The notes: generated from the letters alone by a model not told the origin. 47,449 nucleotides of DNA from Acidobacteriota bacterium (GCA_003222275.1 QHVJ01000152.1:1-47449); one strand, 5' to 3'; shown: positions 15,983 to 24,529, numbered from the stretch's first letter. Numbers and translations: made by a program.

Positions 15983-16353
15983 GACGCTCCTCCTCTTTTT
16001 TCGTGAGCCCCCACGTTCAGCGACACGCCGGCCCGCAACTGGCCCGTGACCTTGGCGTAGTTCAGGATCCAGGCGTTGGGCACCGCTCCGTCGGACGCCC
16101 ACCCCTCAGATCACCAGCGCCCGCGGGACTGACGGGCACGATGTTGATGAGCACGGCCTATGCCCGCGGAAGCGGAGGGCCCACGAAGCCCGGCAGGCCT
16201 CCACCCCCTCAGTGGTCGCTGGCCGGGGAAATCGCTCGTCGAGCCAACGACTTGGAACGTGAAATATCTGAGCGCAGGGATCTAAGCGGGGATTCTACGG
16301 CGGCGGAACGGAGCGTGTCAACGACCTTGAGACACGACCTGGAGACAGTCGGG
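15983..16353 (-). other. Non-genic stretch with coding-like debris
   Basis: 371 bases without an intact gene. On the minus strand, roughly 16010-16100 reads WASDGAVPNAWILNYAKVT and continues as a plausible beta-strand pattern directly into the ribosome-binding site of the secreted protein, but a TGA lies just upstream and no start is found. It could be another gene remnant. From 16105 to 16353 nothing recognisable was seen. Confidence 0.3.
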
Positions 16354-16540
16354 TTAAGTGATGCAGATCCGGGCGACCTTCAGATCGGCCGAGGTCACCT
16401 GCGTCGATCCTGAACCCAACTGGCCGTTCGCAGCGAACACCTCGAGCTCGTGCCCTGAGGCACATCGGCACGCGCCGAGTAGTGCTCGACGATCCCGCCG
16501 ACATCGCCAGCGCGCAGGCGCAAGTGGACGATCCCGGACG
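16354..16540 (-). pseudogene. Frameshifted gene remnant of unknown family
   Basis: Reading leftward, the final 31 residues before the TAA at 16354-16356 are a natural-looking sequence (ELEVFAANGQLGSGSTQVTS, then DLKVARICIT). Upstream the plausible continuation lies in another frame: GIVHLRLRAGDVGGIVEHYS followed by ARADVPQG. The two meet at about 16452-16462, where a single-base slip would join VPQG to HELEVF. I infer a decayed secreted-protein gene. No family is recognised and the frameshift is a reading, not a proof. Confidence 0.35.
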
Positions 16541-16565
16541 TGAAGCAGGGCGGAACAGCAGCAAC

Positions 16566-17747
16566 TCACGCCGCCGCATGGGGGCTCGCGGCCGTGCCGA
16601 GCGGCAGGCCGAAGTAGTCCCGAGCGTTCGCGAAGCACACCTTCGCGATGAGCCGGCCGAGCATCTCCCGGTCGTCAGGGACCCGGCCGCGGAGCAGGTC
16701 CTCGCCGAAGAGGTTGCACAGCAGGCGCCGGAAGTAGTCGTGGCGCGGGTAGGAAAGGAAGCTGCGCGAGTCGGTCACCATCCCCACGAAGTGCGAGAGC
16801 AGACCCATGTTGGATACCGTGCGGAGCTGGGCCTCGTTGCCGTCCTTCTGATTGAGGAACCACCAGGCGGCGCCGTACTGCATCTTGCCGGGGACCGAGC
16901 CGTCGTTGAAGCTTCCCGCCATCGTGGCGAACAGCTCGTTGTCGGCGGGATTCACGTTGTAGAGGATGGTCTTCGGCAGCGCGGCCTGCCGGTCGAGGCC
17001 GTCGAGGAAGCGCGCGAGCGGCCGCGCCATCTCGAAGTCGCCCATCGAATCGCAGCCCACGTTCTCCGCCGCCGCCGCGCGCATCCGCGTGCTGTTGTTG
17101 CGGAGCGCCCCCAGGTGGAACTGCTGTACCCACCCGCGCTGGTGGTCCATGAGCGCCATCCGGTGGAGCAGCGCCGATCGGAGGCGCAGCGCCTCGCCGG
17201 CCTCGAGCGCTCGGCCCGCGCGGACCTTGTCGAAAGACGACGATACCTCGGCGTCGGCCCACGGCGCGGACGGCACCGTCTCCAGCCCGTGGTCCGAGGC
17301 CCGGCAGCCGCGCTCATGGAAGGCCTGATGCCGCTGGTCGACCGCCTCCAGGAACGAGCCGAGGCCGCTCACGGCGAGGCCCGACGCCGCTTCCACGCGG
17401 CCGACCCAGGCGTTCCATGCGGCAGGGTCCTCGACCGCCAGCGCGCGGTCCGGACGCCAGGTCGGATAGACGCGGGTAACTGGATCGGCGCGTCGCGCGA
17501 GGCGGGCGTGCGGCTCGAGCGAATCGGCCGGATCGTCCGTCGTGCAGACCACGGCGACCTTGAAGGTGCGGAGCAGGGCGAGTGCCGTGAAGCCGTCCTC
17601 GCGCAACCGCTCGTTGCAGCGGTCGAATACCCCTCGCGCGGTCTCTGGATTGAGCAGGGCGTGGATCCCAAACGGCCGCGCCAGCTCCATGTGCGTCCAG
17701 TGGTAGAGCGGGTTGCGCAGCGTCTCCGGCACGGTGCGCGCCCAGGA
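16566..17747 (-). pseudogene. uxaC: Glucuronate isomerase, N-terminus deleted
   Basis: 394 codons match uronate isomerase from about residue 75 to the C-terminus: WARTVPETLRNPLYHWTHME, LARPFGI, QFHLGALRNNSTRM, TILYNVNPADN, GAAWWFLNQKDGNEAQL and GMVTDSRSFLSYPRHDYFRR. UxaC isomerises D-glucuronate or D-galacturonate at entry to the Kdu/Uxu pathways. Missing are about 75 N-terminal residues with the HxH metal ligands of this amidohydrolase-superfamily enzyme, so activity is unlikely even if translation started at ATG 17690. Homology stops abruptly near 17747, where the reverse strand enters an unrelated RibD_C fragment. No other uronate gene is nearby. Confidence 0.85.
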
Positions 17748-17756
17748 GGATGAGCC

Positions 17757-18023
17757 ATGTCCAATGCGTTCCTGCTCGGACGCCGCACCTATCAAATCTT
17801 CGCCGCGCACTGGCCACGCGTCACGGACCCGGCGGATCCGATCGCGGGGGCACTCAACCGGCTCCCCAAGCACGTCGCCTCGAAGACGCTCGAGCGCGTC
17901 GACGGGACGGGCTCGTCGCTCGTGCGCGACGTCGTGAAGGAGGTCGCGCGTCTCAAGCAGCGCTATGCGCGGGAGCTTCAGGTGCACGGCAGCGTTGGCC
18001 TCGCCCAGACGCTCCTCCAGTAG
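17757..18023 (+). pseudogene. RibD_C / DHFR-like protein, internal fragment
   Basis: 88 codons read like the middle of the YyaP/RibD C-terminal family: FLLGRRTYQIFAAHWPRVTD, then LNRLPKHVASKTLERV, VKEVARLKQ and ELQVHGSVGLAQTLLQ. Family members run near 190 residues; about 50 at the front (the catalytic-site strand with Asp) and about 70 at the rear (LVDEYRL...PVVLGxGKRLF) are absent. AGGAGG precedes ATG 17757, so it may be expressed, but the fold would be incomplete. Both ends are breakpoints: the left abuts the broken uxaC, the right falls just before the CocE gene. Confidence 0.75.
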
Positions 18024-18067
18024 GGCGGAGATCCGGCGCGAGGGTTGGGATGCTACTTATCGTCAAT

Positions 18068-19900
18068 CTACGGCTGGATCACGGCCATCGTTATTCGCGA
18101 GGGATATCGGCGGCTGCGATAGACCTTCTGCGTCGCCGGGCGGTAATCGGCGTCCTTGGCTTCGAAGATGTTGGGGACGAAGGTCTGGGGGTTGCGGTCG
18201 ATCACCGGGAACCAGCTGCTCTGCACCTGGACCATGATGCGATGGCCCTTCTGGAAACGGTGATTGCTGCTGTGGAGGTCGATCACGTACTCCTCGACCT
18301 TGCCGGGCTCGATCGGCGCGGGTGAATCGAAGCCCTTGCGATAGCGGCCGCGGAAGACGTCGTTGGCGACCATCAGCTGGAAGCCGCGCAGCGAGGGGTC
18401 GGCCACGTCCTCCGGGTTGACGTCGATCAGCTTCACGATCCAGTCGCTGTCGGAGCCGGTGGTCGACGCGAAGAGGTGCGCCGCGAGGTTGCCGGCGATC
18501 ACCACGTCCTCGCTCAGCGGATCGCTTTCCCAGGCCAGCACGTCGGGACGGCCATGCACGAAACGCTGATCCTGGACCAGCCAGAGCGGCCACTCTTCGG
18601 CGGGATAGGTCTGGGTGACCGGACGCGGCCGATACGGCACCGGATGGGCCGGATCGGAAACGTAGCTGTCGGCCTCGGCGTCGGTGTCCCGGGTGGGCGG
18701 CTCGAACGACAGCTTTCCGGCGGCGCCGAGATACAGGCTCCGCTCGAAGGCCTTGGCGTCCGGCCAGCGATCGTGACGGCGCCAGACGTTGCTCCCGGTC
18801 TCGAAGGTCAGCGCCTCGGGCAGGTCGAGCTTGCCCCGGTCCTTCAGGTAGTAGGCGAAGAACGGCGCCTGGATCTGCTCGCGGAAGTAGCGGGCGGTCG
18901 CGCTGCCGAACTCGATCCGGCCCAGGCGCTCCCCGTCGCTGAACGCCCAGCCGCCGTGGTTCCAGGGCCCGACCACGAGGATGCTGCGGCTCTCCCGGTC
19001 GACCTTCTCCAGCGTTTCATAGATCTTCAGCGGGCCGTAGAAGTCCTCCTGGTCCCACCAGCCGGCCACGTTCAGCGTGGGCACGGTCACGCGCGTGAGG
19101 TACGGTGCCACGGCCTGCCGCTTCCAGAACGCGTCGTAGTCGGGATGGCGGGCGAAGTCGTTCCAGGTGGGCCGCTTCCCCTGAAAGAACCGGGCGTTCA
19201 CGTTCGAGAGCGCGCCGAGCGCGAGATACCACTGATAGGTGTCGTAGCGATCGAACTTGAAGTTCTCGACCGCGTTCGAGGTCTCGAGGGCGTAGACGTA
19301 CTCGAAGCCGTAGCTCAGGCGGAAGGCGCCGTTGTGGTGGAAGTCGTCGCCGATCCACATGTCGGCCGGAGACGCCTGCGGCGAGACCGCCTTGACGGCG
19401 GGGTGCGGCTCCAGCATTGCCATCACCGTGAGCCACCCGCCATACGAGATGCCGAGGACGCCGACGCGGCCGTTGTTCGGCACGGCCTTCAAAACCCAGT
19501 CGATGGTGTCGTAGGTGTCGGTGGACTCGTCGACCGCCTTGGCGTCGCTCTTGTCGCGCACCGGCCGCAACATCACGAACTCTCCCTCCGACTTCGCCCG
19601 CCCGCGGATGTCCTGGAACACGAAGATGTAGCCGTCCTTGGCCAGCTCGGCATAGGTGTGGCCGAACGCGCTGCTGAACCCCTTCTTGTCGTGGGGCAGG
19701 CCGTAGGGTGTCCGCGTCAGCAGGATCGGCAGCTTCTCCGTCGTGTTCTTCGGAACGTAGATCTCGGTGTTGAGCCGCATGCCGTCGCGCATCGGCACCA
19801 TGGCCTCGATCTTGTCGAAGACGAGGCTCGCCTCGGTCGTGGCCTGGGCTCGGACGAGAGACGGCAACAGCAGCAACGAGACGGCCAGCAGGCGGCGCAT
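18068..19900 (-). CDS. CocE/NonD (S15, alpha-amino-acid ester hydrolase-like) hydrolase, exported
   Basis: 610-residue serine hydrolase with signal peptide MRRLLAVSLLLLPSLVRAQA. The alpha/beta-hydrolase domain holds nucleophile Ser152 in GISYGG, Asp283 in GWWDQED and His315 in GPWNHGG; a C-terminal jelly-roll domain (X-Pro dipeptidyl-peptidase C-like) spans about 390-605. Relatives are cocaine esterase, Xaa-Pro dipeptidyl peptidases, glutaryl acylases and alpha-amino-acid ester hydrolases that act on beta-lactam side chains. It is intact and periplasmic or secreted. It starts 16 bases after the stop of the serine-hydrolase/VanX fusion, so the two form an operon, suggesting peptide or acyl-amino-acid substrates. 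The exact reaction is open. Confidence 0.88.
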   Translation of the reverse strand: MRRLLAVSLLLLPSLVRAQATTEASLVFDKIEAMVPMRDGMRLNTEIYVPKNTTEKLPILLTRTPYGLPHDKKGFSSAFGHTYAELAKDGYIFVFQDIRGRAKSEGEFVMLRPVRDKSDAKAVDESTDTYDTIDWVLKAVPNNGRVGVLGISYGGWLTVMAMLEPHPAVKAVSPQASPADMWIGDDFHHNGAFRLSYGFEYVYALETSNAVENFKFDRYDTYQWYLALGALSNVNARFFQGKRPTWNDFARHPDYDAFWKRQAVAPYLTRVTVPTLNVAGWWDQEDFYGPLKIYETLEKVDRESRSILVVGPWNHGGWAFSDGERLGRIEFGSATARYFREQIQAPFFAYYLKDRGKLDLPEALTFETGSNVWRRHDRWPDAKAFERSLYLGAAGKLSFEPPTRDTDAEADSYVSDPAHPVPYRPRPVTQTYPAEEWPLWLVQDQRFVHGRPDVLAWESDPLSEDVVIAGNLAAHLFASTTGSDSDWIVKLIDVNPEDVADPSLRGFQLMVANDVFRGRYRKGFDSPAPIEPGKVEEYVIDLHSSNHRFQKGHRIMVQVQSSWFPVIDRNPQTFVPNIFEAKDADYRPATQKVYRSRRYPSRITMAVIQP

Positions 19901-19916
19901 GAGTGCCTCCTCGGAT

Positions 19917-22292
19917 CTACTCGGCGGCCGAACGGTGGGACAGCTTGTCGAACGGCAGGTTCAGGATCGGGTAGCTCCGCCAATCCCGATGGTCGAAGTG
20001 CCACCACTCCCACTCGAAGACCGTGAAGCCCGCGTCCTCCATGGCGCGGCGAAGCAAGCTCCGCTGCCAGCGCTGGAGTCCCGTCCCCCCCGGGTAATCC
20101 GGGAACGCCCGCGGCGATTGCTCGTCGTAGACGCTCACCATCTGGACGGGCTGGCCCGTCGCCCGGTCGTAGAGCGTGAGATCCACCGCGCATCCGCGGT
20201 TGTGGCGCGAGCCCTGGGATGGATCGGCGACGAAGATCTTGCCCGCGGCCGGCGTGGCGTCCCAGAAGACCTTGGTCACGTACCAGGGCCGGTACGCGTC
20301 GTGGATCAGGAGCCCGTAGCCGTCCTTGGCCAGCGCCCGGTGGGCTCGGACCAGCGACTCGGCGGCGGGCCGCTGCATGAACGCGCGCGCCTCGCGGTAG
20401 ATGGGAGTGCTCAGGAAGTTGTCGCTGCTGGCGTAACGGATGTCCAGCTTGATCGTGGGGTCGAGTGCCGTCAGCTCGACCAGATCGGGCGCGCGAAAGT
20501 CACCGGTCTCCTTGGGAGGCTCGGAAGCGAGGGCCTCCTTCGTCAGTTCCGCCACCGGCCGTACGGGCGTGATGCGGAACGTGCCGGAGCCCTCGGGTCC
20601 TACGACCCTCCGTTCCCAGACGACGTTGGCGGCCGTGACCTTGGTGGCGCGGCCGCTGCCGTCGCGCGTGAAAACGACGGGCTCGCCGTCGTAGGCGCCC
20701 CAGTCGGGGAAGCGGTACACATCCGCGGAGGACTCCTCGAGCGGGTACGCCGTGAACCACTCGATCAGGCAGTGGAGCTTGCCGTCCTGCTCGTAGATGT
20801 AGAGCGTGTTGTGGGCCCATCCGTATTCGCCGACGAGTCCCTCCCACCTCTTGGGCAACGGCGCCGGCTTTGCGACGGGGACCCGCGGGTAGACGTCGTC
20901 GCCGATCGTGACCTTCGTCGCGTCGGCGCTCAGCGTGAGCCCCATTCCGTTCGCGTCGTCGGTCACCAGCGCGTCGCCCTGCGACTTCAGCCGCAGCCGG
21001 GTGTCGACGCGGCTCCGCGCCAGGAACAACGCGTCGCCGCGATCGATCAGGTCGACGGCGGTCTCGCCCTTCCCGTAGCGCCCGGCGAGCTGGCGCACCC
21101 TGTCGCGGGGGATGGGCTGGGGCGGGGGATCCCGCTCCGGGAGCGGCTGGCCGGCCCTGCGCGCCAGCGCCAGCTTCAGCGCCTCCTGCGCGATCCGGTC
21201 CACGACCGGATTGGCGCAGTCCTTGGTGGTGATCACCACCACGCCGAGCTTGTCGTCGGCCAGGGCCTCGAGGGTCGTGGCGAAGCCGTAGACGGCGCCG
21301 TCGTGGCCGATCAGACGATGACCGTTCACCTGGCCGACCGCGAAGCCGATGCCGAAGCCTCGCTTGTCTCCCGGCGCCGCGAACTGCGGCGTCCACATCG
21401 CCTCGAGCGTCTCTCGCTTCAGGATCTGGCCTCCCGAACTCGTGCGGCCGCCCGCGAAGAGCGCGCTCATGAAGCGGCCGAGGTCCAGGACCGTGGAGTA
21501 CATGGCGCCGCACGGGTCCATGCCGAAGCGGAACTTGGGGGCCTCGAAGATGCGGCCGTCCTCGGTCCACATGTAGGCCTTGGCCAGGTCCTTCATCAGC
21601 TCCGGCTTCTTCTCGAACGAGCTGTGCGCCATGCCCAACGGGACGAGGACCGCCTCCTCCAGATAGGGGGCGAAGGGCTGCTTTTGCGTGACCTCGAGCA
21701 CGTAGCCCACCGTGGCGATGCCGGCGTTGCTGTACTTGATCTTCTGCAGGGTCGGATAGACGAGGGTGGTGTCGTTCAGGCTGCGGATCGTGTCGGCGAG
21801 GGACGGCTCGTCGGTGACGAAATAGTTGCCGACGGGCGGCTCGCGGACGAGCCCCGCCCGGTGCGACGTCAGCATCCGCAGCGTGATGGGCTTGGCGCCC
21901 GGGAAGGGGTTCTTCGGTCGGAAGTCGGGGAGGTAGCGCGTCACCGGAGCATCGATGTCGATCTGTCCCTGCTCCGCCAGGCGCATCATGCCGATGTCGG
22001 TGAAGAGCTTCGACACCGATCCCACGCGATAGACGGTGTCGGCGGTGGCCGGTCGCTTCACGTCGGGGTCGGCGTACCCGAAGCCCTGTGCCCACACGAC
22101 GTCCTGGTCGTCGACGAGGGCGATCGAGACGGCGGGCAGCTTCTTGTCGGCCCGCTGCTCGTTGATCAGGCTCGAGAGCCGTTCCGCGATCGCGACGTAG
22201 TCTCGGCGCGGCGCCACGTCGGCCGCCCGTCCGCTGGCGGCCGCGAGCAGGACCGCGAGCGTCGCGGCCAGGTTCCTCCCCCAACGCTTCAT
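19917..22292 (-). CDS. Exported fusion: serine DD-peptidase/beta-lactamase domain + VanX-type D-Ala-D-Ala dipeptidase
   Basis: 791 residues with a signal peptide (MKRWGRNLAATLAVLLAAAS, cleaved near GRA). Domain 1, about 30-375, is a class C beta-lactamase/DD-carboxypeptidase-like serine hydrolase with complete motifs: SVSK (Ser92-Lys95), YSN (187-189) and HDG (330-332). A beta-rich linker spans about 390-590. Domain 2, about 600-785, is a VanX/DdpX M15D dipeptidase: Arg668 in YRPW, SRHNRGCAVD with zinc ligands His697 and Asp704, and EWWH with catalytic Glu762 and zinc ligand His765. One polypeptide thus holds predicted enzymes for releasing D-Ala from peptide stems or esters and for splitting D-Ala-D-Ala, outside the cytoplasm. 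It heads an operon with the CocE-like gene and diverges from the racemase operon. Substrates are inferred. Confidence 0.88.
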   Translation of the reverse strand: MKRWGRNLAATLAVLLAAASGRAADVAPRRDYVAIAERLSSLINEQRADKKLPAVSIALVDDQDVVWAQGFGYADPDVKRPATADTVYRVGSVSKLFTDIGMMRLAEQGQIDIDAPVTRYLPDFRPKNPFPGAKPITLRMLTSHRAGLVREPPVGNYFVTDEPSLADTIRSLNDTTLVYPTLQKIKYSNAGIATVGYVLEVTQKQPFAPYLEEAVLVPLGMAHSSFEKKPELMKDLAKAYMWTEDGRIFEAPKFRFGMDPCGAMYSTVLDLGRFMSALFAGGRTSSGGQILKRETLEAMWTPQFAAPGDKRGFGIGFAVGQVNGHRLIGHDGAVYGFATTLEALADDKLGVVVITTKDCANPVVDRIAQEALKLALARRAGQPLPERDPPPQPIPRDRVRQLAGRYGKGETAVDLIDRGDALFLARSRVDTRLRLKSQGDALVTDDANGMGLTLSADATKVTIGDDVYPRVPVAKPAPLPKRWEGLVGEYGWAHNTLYIYEQDGKLHCLIEWFTAYPLEESSADVYRFPDWGAYDGEPVVFTRDGSGRATKVTAANVVWERRVVGPEGSGTFRITPVRPVAELTKEALASEPPKETGDFRAPDLVELTALDPTIKLDIRYASSDNFLSTPIYREARAFMQRPAAESLVRAHRALAKDGYGLLIHDAYRPWYVTKVFWDATPAAGKIFVADPSQGSRHNRGCAVDLTLYDRATGQPVQMVSVYDEQSPRAFPDYPGGTGLQRWQRSLLRRAMEDAGFTVFEWEWWHFDHRDWRSYPILNLPFDKLSHRSAAE

Positions 22293-22430
22293 GGTTGTCC
22301 TCCCGCCATTGCTTTTCTCCGTCGAGAATGGGTGCCCCGTGGAGGCGCCATTCTAGGCCAAGTCAACACTCGTTGCGACGAACGATGCGGCCGCCCGCGT
22401 CATTGCCGAAGCCGGAGGGCTCTCTTGTGG

Positions 22431-22443
22431 TATACAGCTGCGA
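22431..22443 (+). promoter_or_regulatory. Probable -10 box just ahead of the racemase start
   Basis: TATACA at 22431-22436 ends seven bases before ATG 22444, leaving no room for a 5' leader with a ribosome-binding site; none is seen. This spacing is typical of leaderless transcripts. No good -35 box is visible at 17 bases. The surrounding TGGTATACAG also resembles half of a GntR-type operator (TGGTATACCA). Tentative. Confidence 0.35.
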
Positions 22444-23613
22444 ATGGGCGCGGCGGCTGCATCGAGTGTTGCACGGATCGCATCGCCGGCTCCGGTCCGC
22501 CTCGACGCGCTCGAGCTGCGGCTGGTCCGGCTCCCGCTGCGGGAGCCCTTCGAGGCCAGCTTCGGCCGGATGGAGTCGCGGCTGCTGTTCCTGATCCGGC
22601 TCGAGGCCGAGGGAACGGCGGGCTGGGGTGAGGTGGTCGCCGGGGAGCGTCCGCTCTTCAGCTACGAGACCGTCGAGACGGCTCGCCACGCGATCCGCGA
22701 CTTTTTCGCGCCCGCGCTCTTCGACGGACGGGTCGGCAGCCTGGCCGACGTGGCGGCCCGCTTCGCGGCCTTCCGCGGCCACCCCATGGCCCGGGCCGGC
22801 ATCGAGCTCGCCTACGTGGACCTGGTCGCGCGGCTGCGGGGCGAGCCGCTGGCGCGCGTGCTCGGAGGAACGCGGGAGCGGGTCGCCGTGGGGGTGAGTC
22901 TCGGCATCCAGCCGCGCCTGGACGCGCTCCTCGCGCGCGTGGACCAAAACCTGGAGCTGGGCTATCAGCGCATCAAGGTGAAGATCAAGCCCGGCTGGGA
23001 CGTCGACGTGATGCGGGAGGTGCGGCGCCGCCATCCGTCGGTCCTGCTCTCGGCCGATGCCAACGCCGCCTACACGCTCGGCGATCGCGAGCACCTGAAG
23101 GGGCTCGACGCCCTGGCCCTGCTGATGATCGAGCAGCCGCTCGATCCGGACGACATCCTCGATCACGCCACGCTCCAAAAGGAGCTCACGACGGCCCTGT
23201 GCCTCGATGAGAGCATCACCGGGCTCGCCCGCACGCGCCAGGCCCTGGACATCGGCGCCTGCCGCATCGTCAACATGAAGGTGGGCCGCGTCGGCGGTTA
23301 CTCCCATGCCCTGGCCATCCACGACCTTTGCGTGTCGCGAGGGGTGCCGCTGTGGTGCGGCGGCATGCTGGAGTCGGGGATCGGCCGGGCCCACAACGTG
23401 GCCCTCGCCAGCCTGCCGGGCTTCACGCTGCCCGGGGACATCTCGGCCAGCCGCCGCTACTTCGCCCGGGATATCATCGCGCCCGAGGTCGAGGTGGCCC
23501 CCGACGGGACCATCGCGGTGCCGCCGGGACCGGGCCTGGGGTTCGAGGTGGACGTCCCTTTCCTCGAGAGCCGCAGCGAGGCCGTCGAGCGGCTGGCCCG
23601 TCCTGGTCCCTGA
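22444..23613 (+). CDS. N-acylamino acid racemase / o-succinylbenzoate synthase-type enzyme
   Basis: 389-residue enolase-superfamily protein of the NSAR/OSBS branch. The capping domain is at about 20-140, then a beta-barrel with the catalytic KIK pair (Lys180, Lys182) in KVKIKPGWD, metal ligands Asp205 (SADAN), Glu230 (IEQPL) and Asp255 (LDES), and the opposite-face base Lys279 in NMKVGRVGG. The C-terminal CGGMLESGIGRAHN and PGDISASRRYFARDI are typical of promiscuous NSAR/OSBS enzymes. No menaquinone gene is nearby. The downstream M20 gene instead fits the known pairing of NSAR with an M20 desuccinylase, converting D- to L-amino acids through N-succinyl intermediates; the succinyltransferase is not in the window. 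Dipeptide epimerase is a less likely alternative. Confidence 0.85.
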   Translation: MGAAAASSVARIASPAPVRLDALELRLVRLPLREPFEASFGRMESRLLFLIRLEAEGTAGWGEVVAGERPLFSYETVETARHAIRDFFAPALFDGRVGSLADVAARFAAFRGHPMARAGIELAYVDLVARLRGEPLARVLGGTRERVAVGVSLGIQPRLDALLARVDQNLELGYQRIKVKIKPGWDVDVMREVRRRHPSVLLSADANAAYTLGDREHLKGLDALALLMIEQPLDPDDILDHATLQKELTTALCLDESITGLARTRQALDIGACRIVNMKVGRVGGYSHALAIHDLCVSRGVPLWCGGMLESGIGRAHNVALASLPGFTLPGDISASRRYFARDIIAPEVEVAPDGTIAVPPGPGLGFEVDVPFLESRSEAVERLARPGP

Positions 23614-23623
23614 GGAGGACGCC

Positions 23624-24529
23624 ATAGCGACACGCACGGCGATCGAGGAGCGGCTGGCCCGGTCGGGCACGCGCCTCAGTCCCGGCCGGCGCCGCCTGAT
23701 CCAGGCCACCCTCGAGAACCCCGACGAGACCTTCTACCTGTCTTCCCGGGCCCTGGCCCGCCGCTACAAGGTGGATCCCGCCACCATCGTCAGGACCGTT
23801 CAGGCGCTGGGCTATCGGCGCTACGCCGATTTCGGGACCGACCTCCGCGAGCACTTCGTCTCGCGCATCACGCCGTATCGGATCATGGAGGCCGCGGCGC
23901 GTGAGAAACGCAGCGTGGCCGACCACGTGCGCCACAGCCTGGAGCGGGAGATGGAGAACCTGAGCCGTCTGCAGTCGGCGCTGGATCCGCAGGCGGTGGT
24001 CGACCTGGCCCGGCGCATCCACCGGGCGCGCCGCATCCTGGTGGTGGGCGCCGACCTGGCGGCCTCGCTCTCCTGGTTCCTGGCCTACGCCCTGCTGCCC
24101 CTGGGCTTCGATGCGGAGGCCCCCGAGGGCAGCGGCGGCAACGTCCAGCACAAGGCGCGCCTGCTCTCGCGCCGCGACCTCCTGATCGCCATCAGCTTCG
24201 GGCGCTGCCTGCGCGTGACCGTCGATGCGGTGCAGCTGGCGCGGCCGCGCGGCGTGCCCACCTTCGGCATCACCGACAGCGACACCACGCCGATCGCCCG
24301 CAGCTGCGACGCCTACCTCCTGGCGCCGATCCTGAGCTCCACCTTCACCGGCTCCTACGTCGCGCCCATGGCGCTGCTCAACGCCATCGTCCTCGCCTGC
24401 GCCCAGCTCACGCCGCGCCGCTCGCTGGCGCTTCTCCGACAGAGCGAGAAGGAATATTTGTCGGGACCGCGGTGGTATGAAAGCCTTCCCGTCGCGCCCT
24501 CGCCGCGGCGTGTTCGCGGCAAGCGGTGA
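23624..24529 (+). CDS. RpiR/MurR-type transcriptional regulator with SIS domain (ATA start)
   Basis: 301 residues. An N-terminal HTH_6 domain (LSPGRRRLIQATLENP, then LSSRALARRYKVDPATIVRT) spans about 15-90, followed by a SIS sugar-phosphate/ligand domain at about 125-260 (RRILVVGADLAAS, LLIAISFGR, VPTFGITDSD). No ATG, GTG or TTG lies in frame between the racemase stop and the HTH. The only position with a proper ribosome-binding site (GAGGAGG, 23612-23618, five bases away) is ATA 23624, giving (M)ATRTAIEERLARSG, a natural N-terminus. ATA may be a real rare start or a mutated ATG. Family members sense phosphosugars; MurR senses MurNAc-6-phosphate. It ends in a GTGA overlap with the M20 gene and probably controls this operon. 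Confidence 0.88.
   Translation: MATRTAIEERLARSGTRLSPGRRRLIQATLENPDETFYLSSRALARRYKVDPATIVRTVQALGYRRYADFGTDLREHFVSRITPYRIMEAAAREKRSVADHVRHSLEREMENLSRLQSALDPQAVVDLARRIHRARRILVVGADLAASLSWFLAYALLPLGFDAEAPEGSGGNVQHKARLLSRRDLLIAISFGRCLRVTVDAVQLARPRGVPTFGITDSDTTPIARSCDAYLLAPILSSTFTGSYVAPMALLNAIVLACAQLTPRRSLALLRQSEKEYLSGPRWYESLPVAPSPRRVRGKR

Noticed and set aside
17748..17987. Extended N-terminus for UxaC to 17987
   Set aside because: These residues are the antisense of the RibD_C fragment and show no UxaC similarity, so they are not a replacement N-terminus.
19917..22292. Part of a vancomycin-resistance cluster
   Set aside because: No VanH, VanA/B ligase, VanR or VanS homologue is nearby, and the VanX domain is behind a signal peptide.
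19767..22631. A 954-codon open frame on the plus strand opposite the VanX fusion gene
   Set aside because: Antisense shadow caused by high GC3 in the real gene; it is rich in Arg, His, Val and Asp without any domain, and the opposite strand has full motifs.
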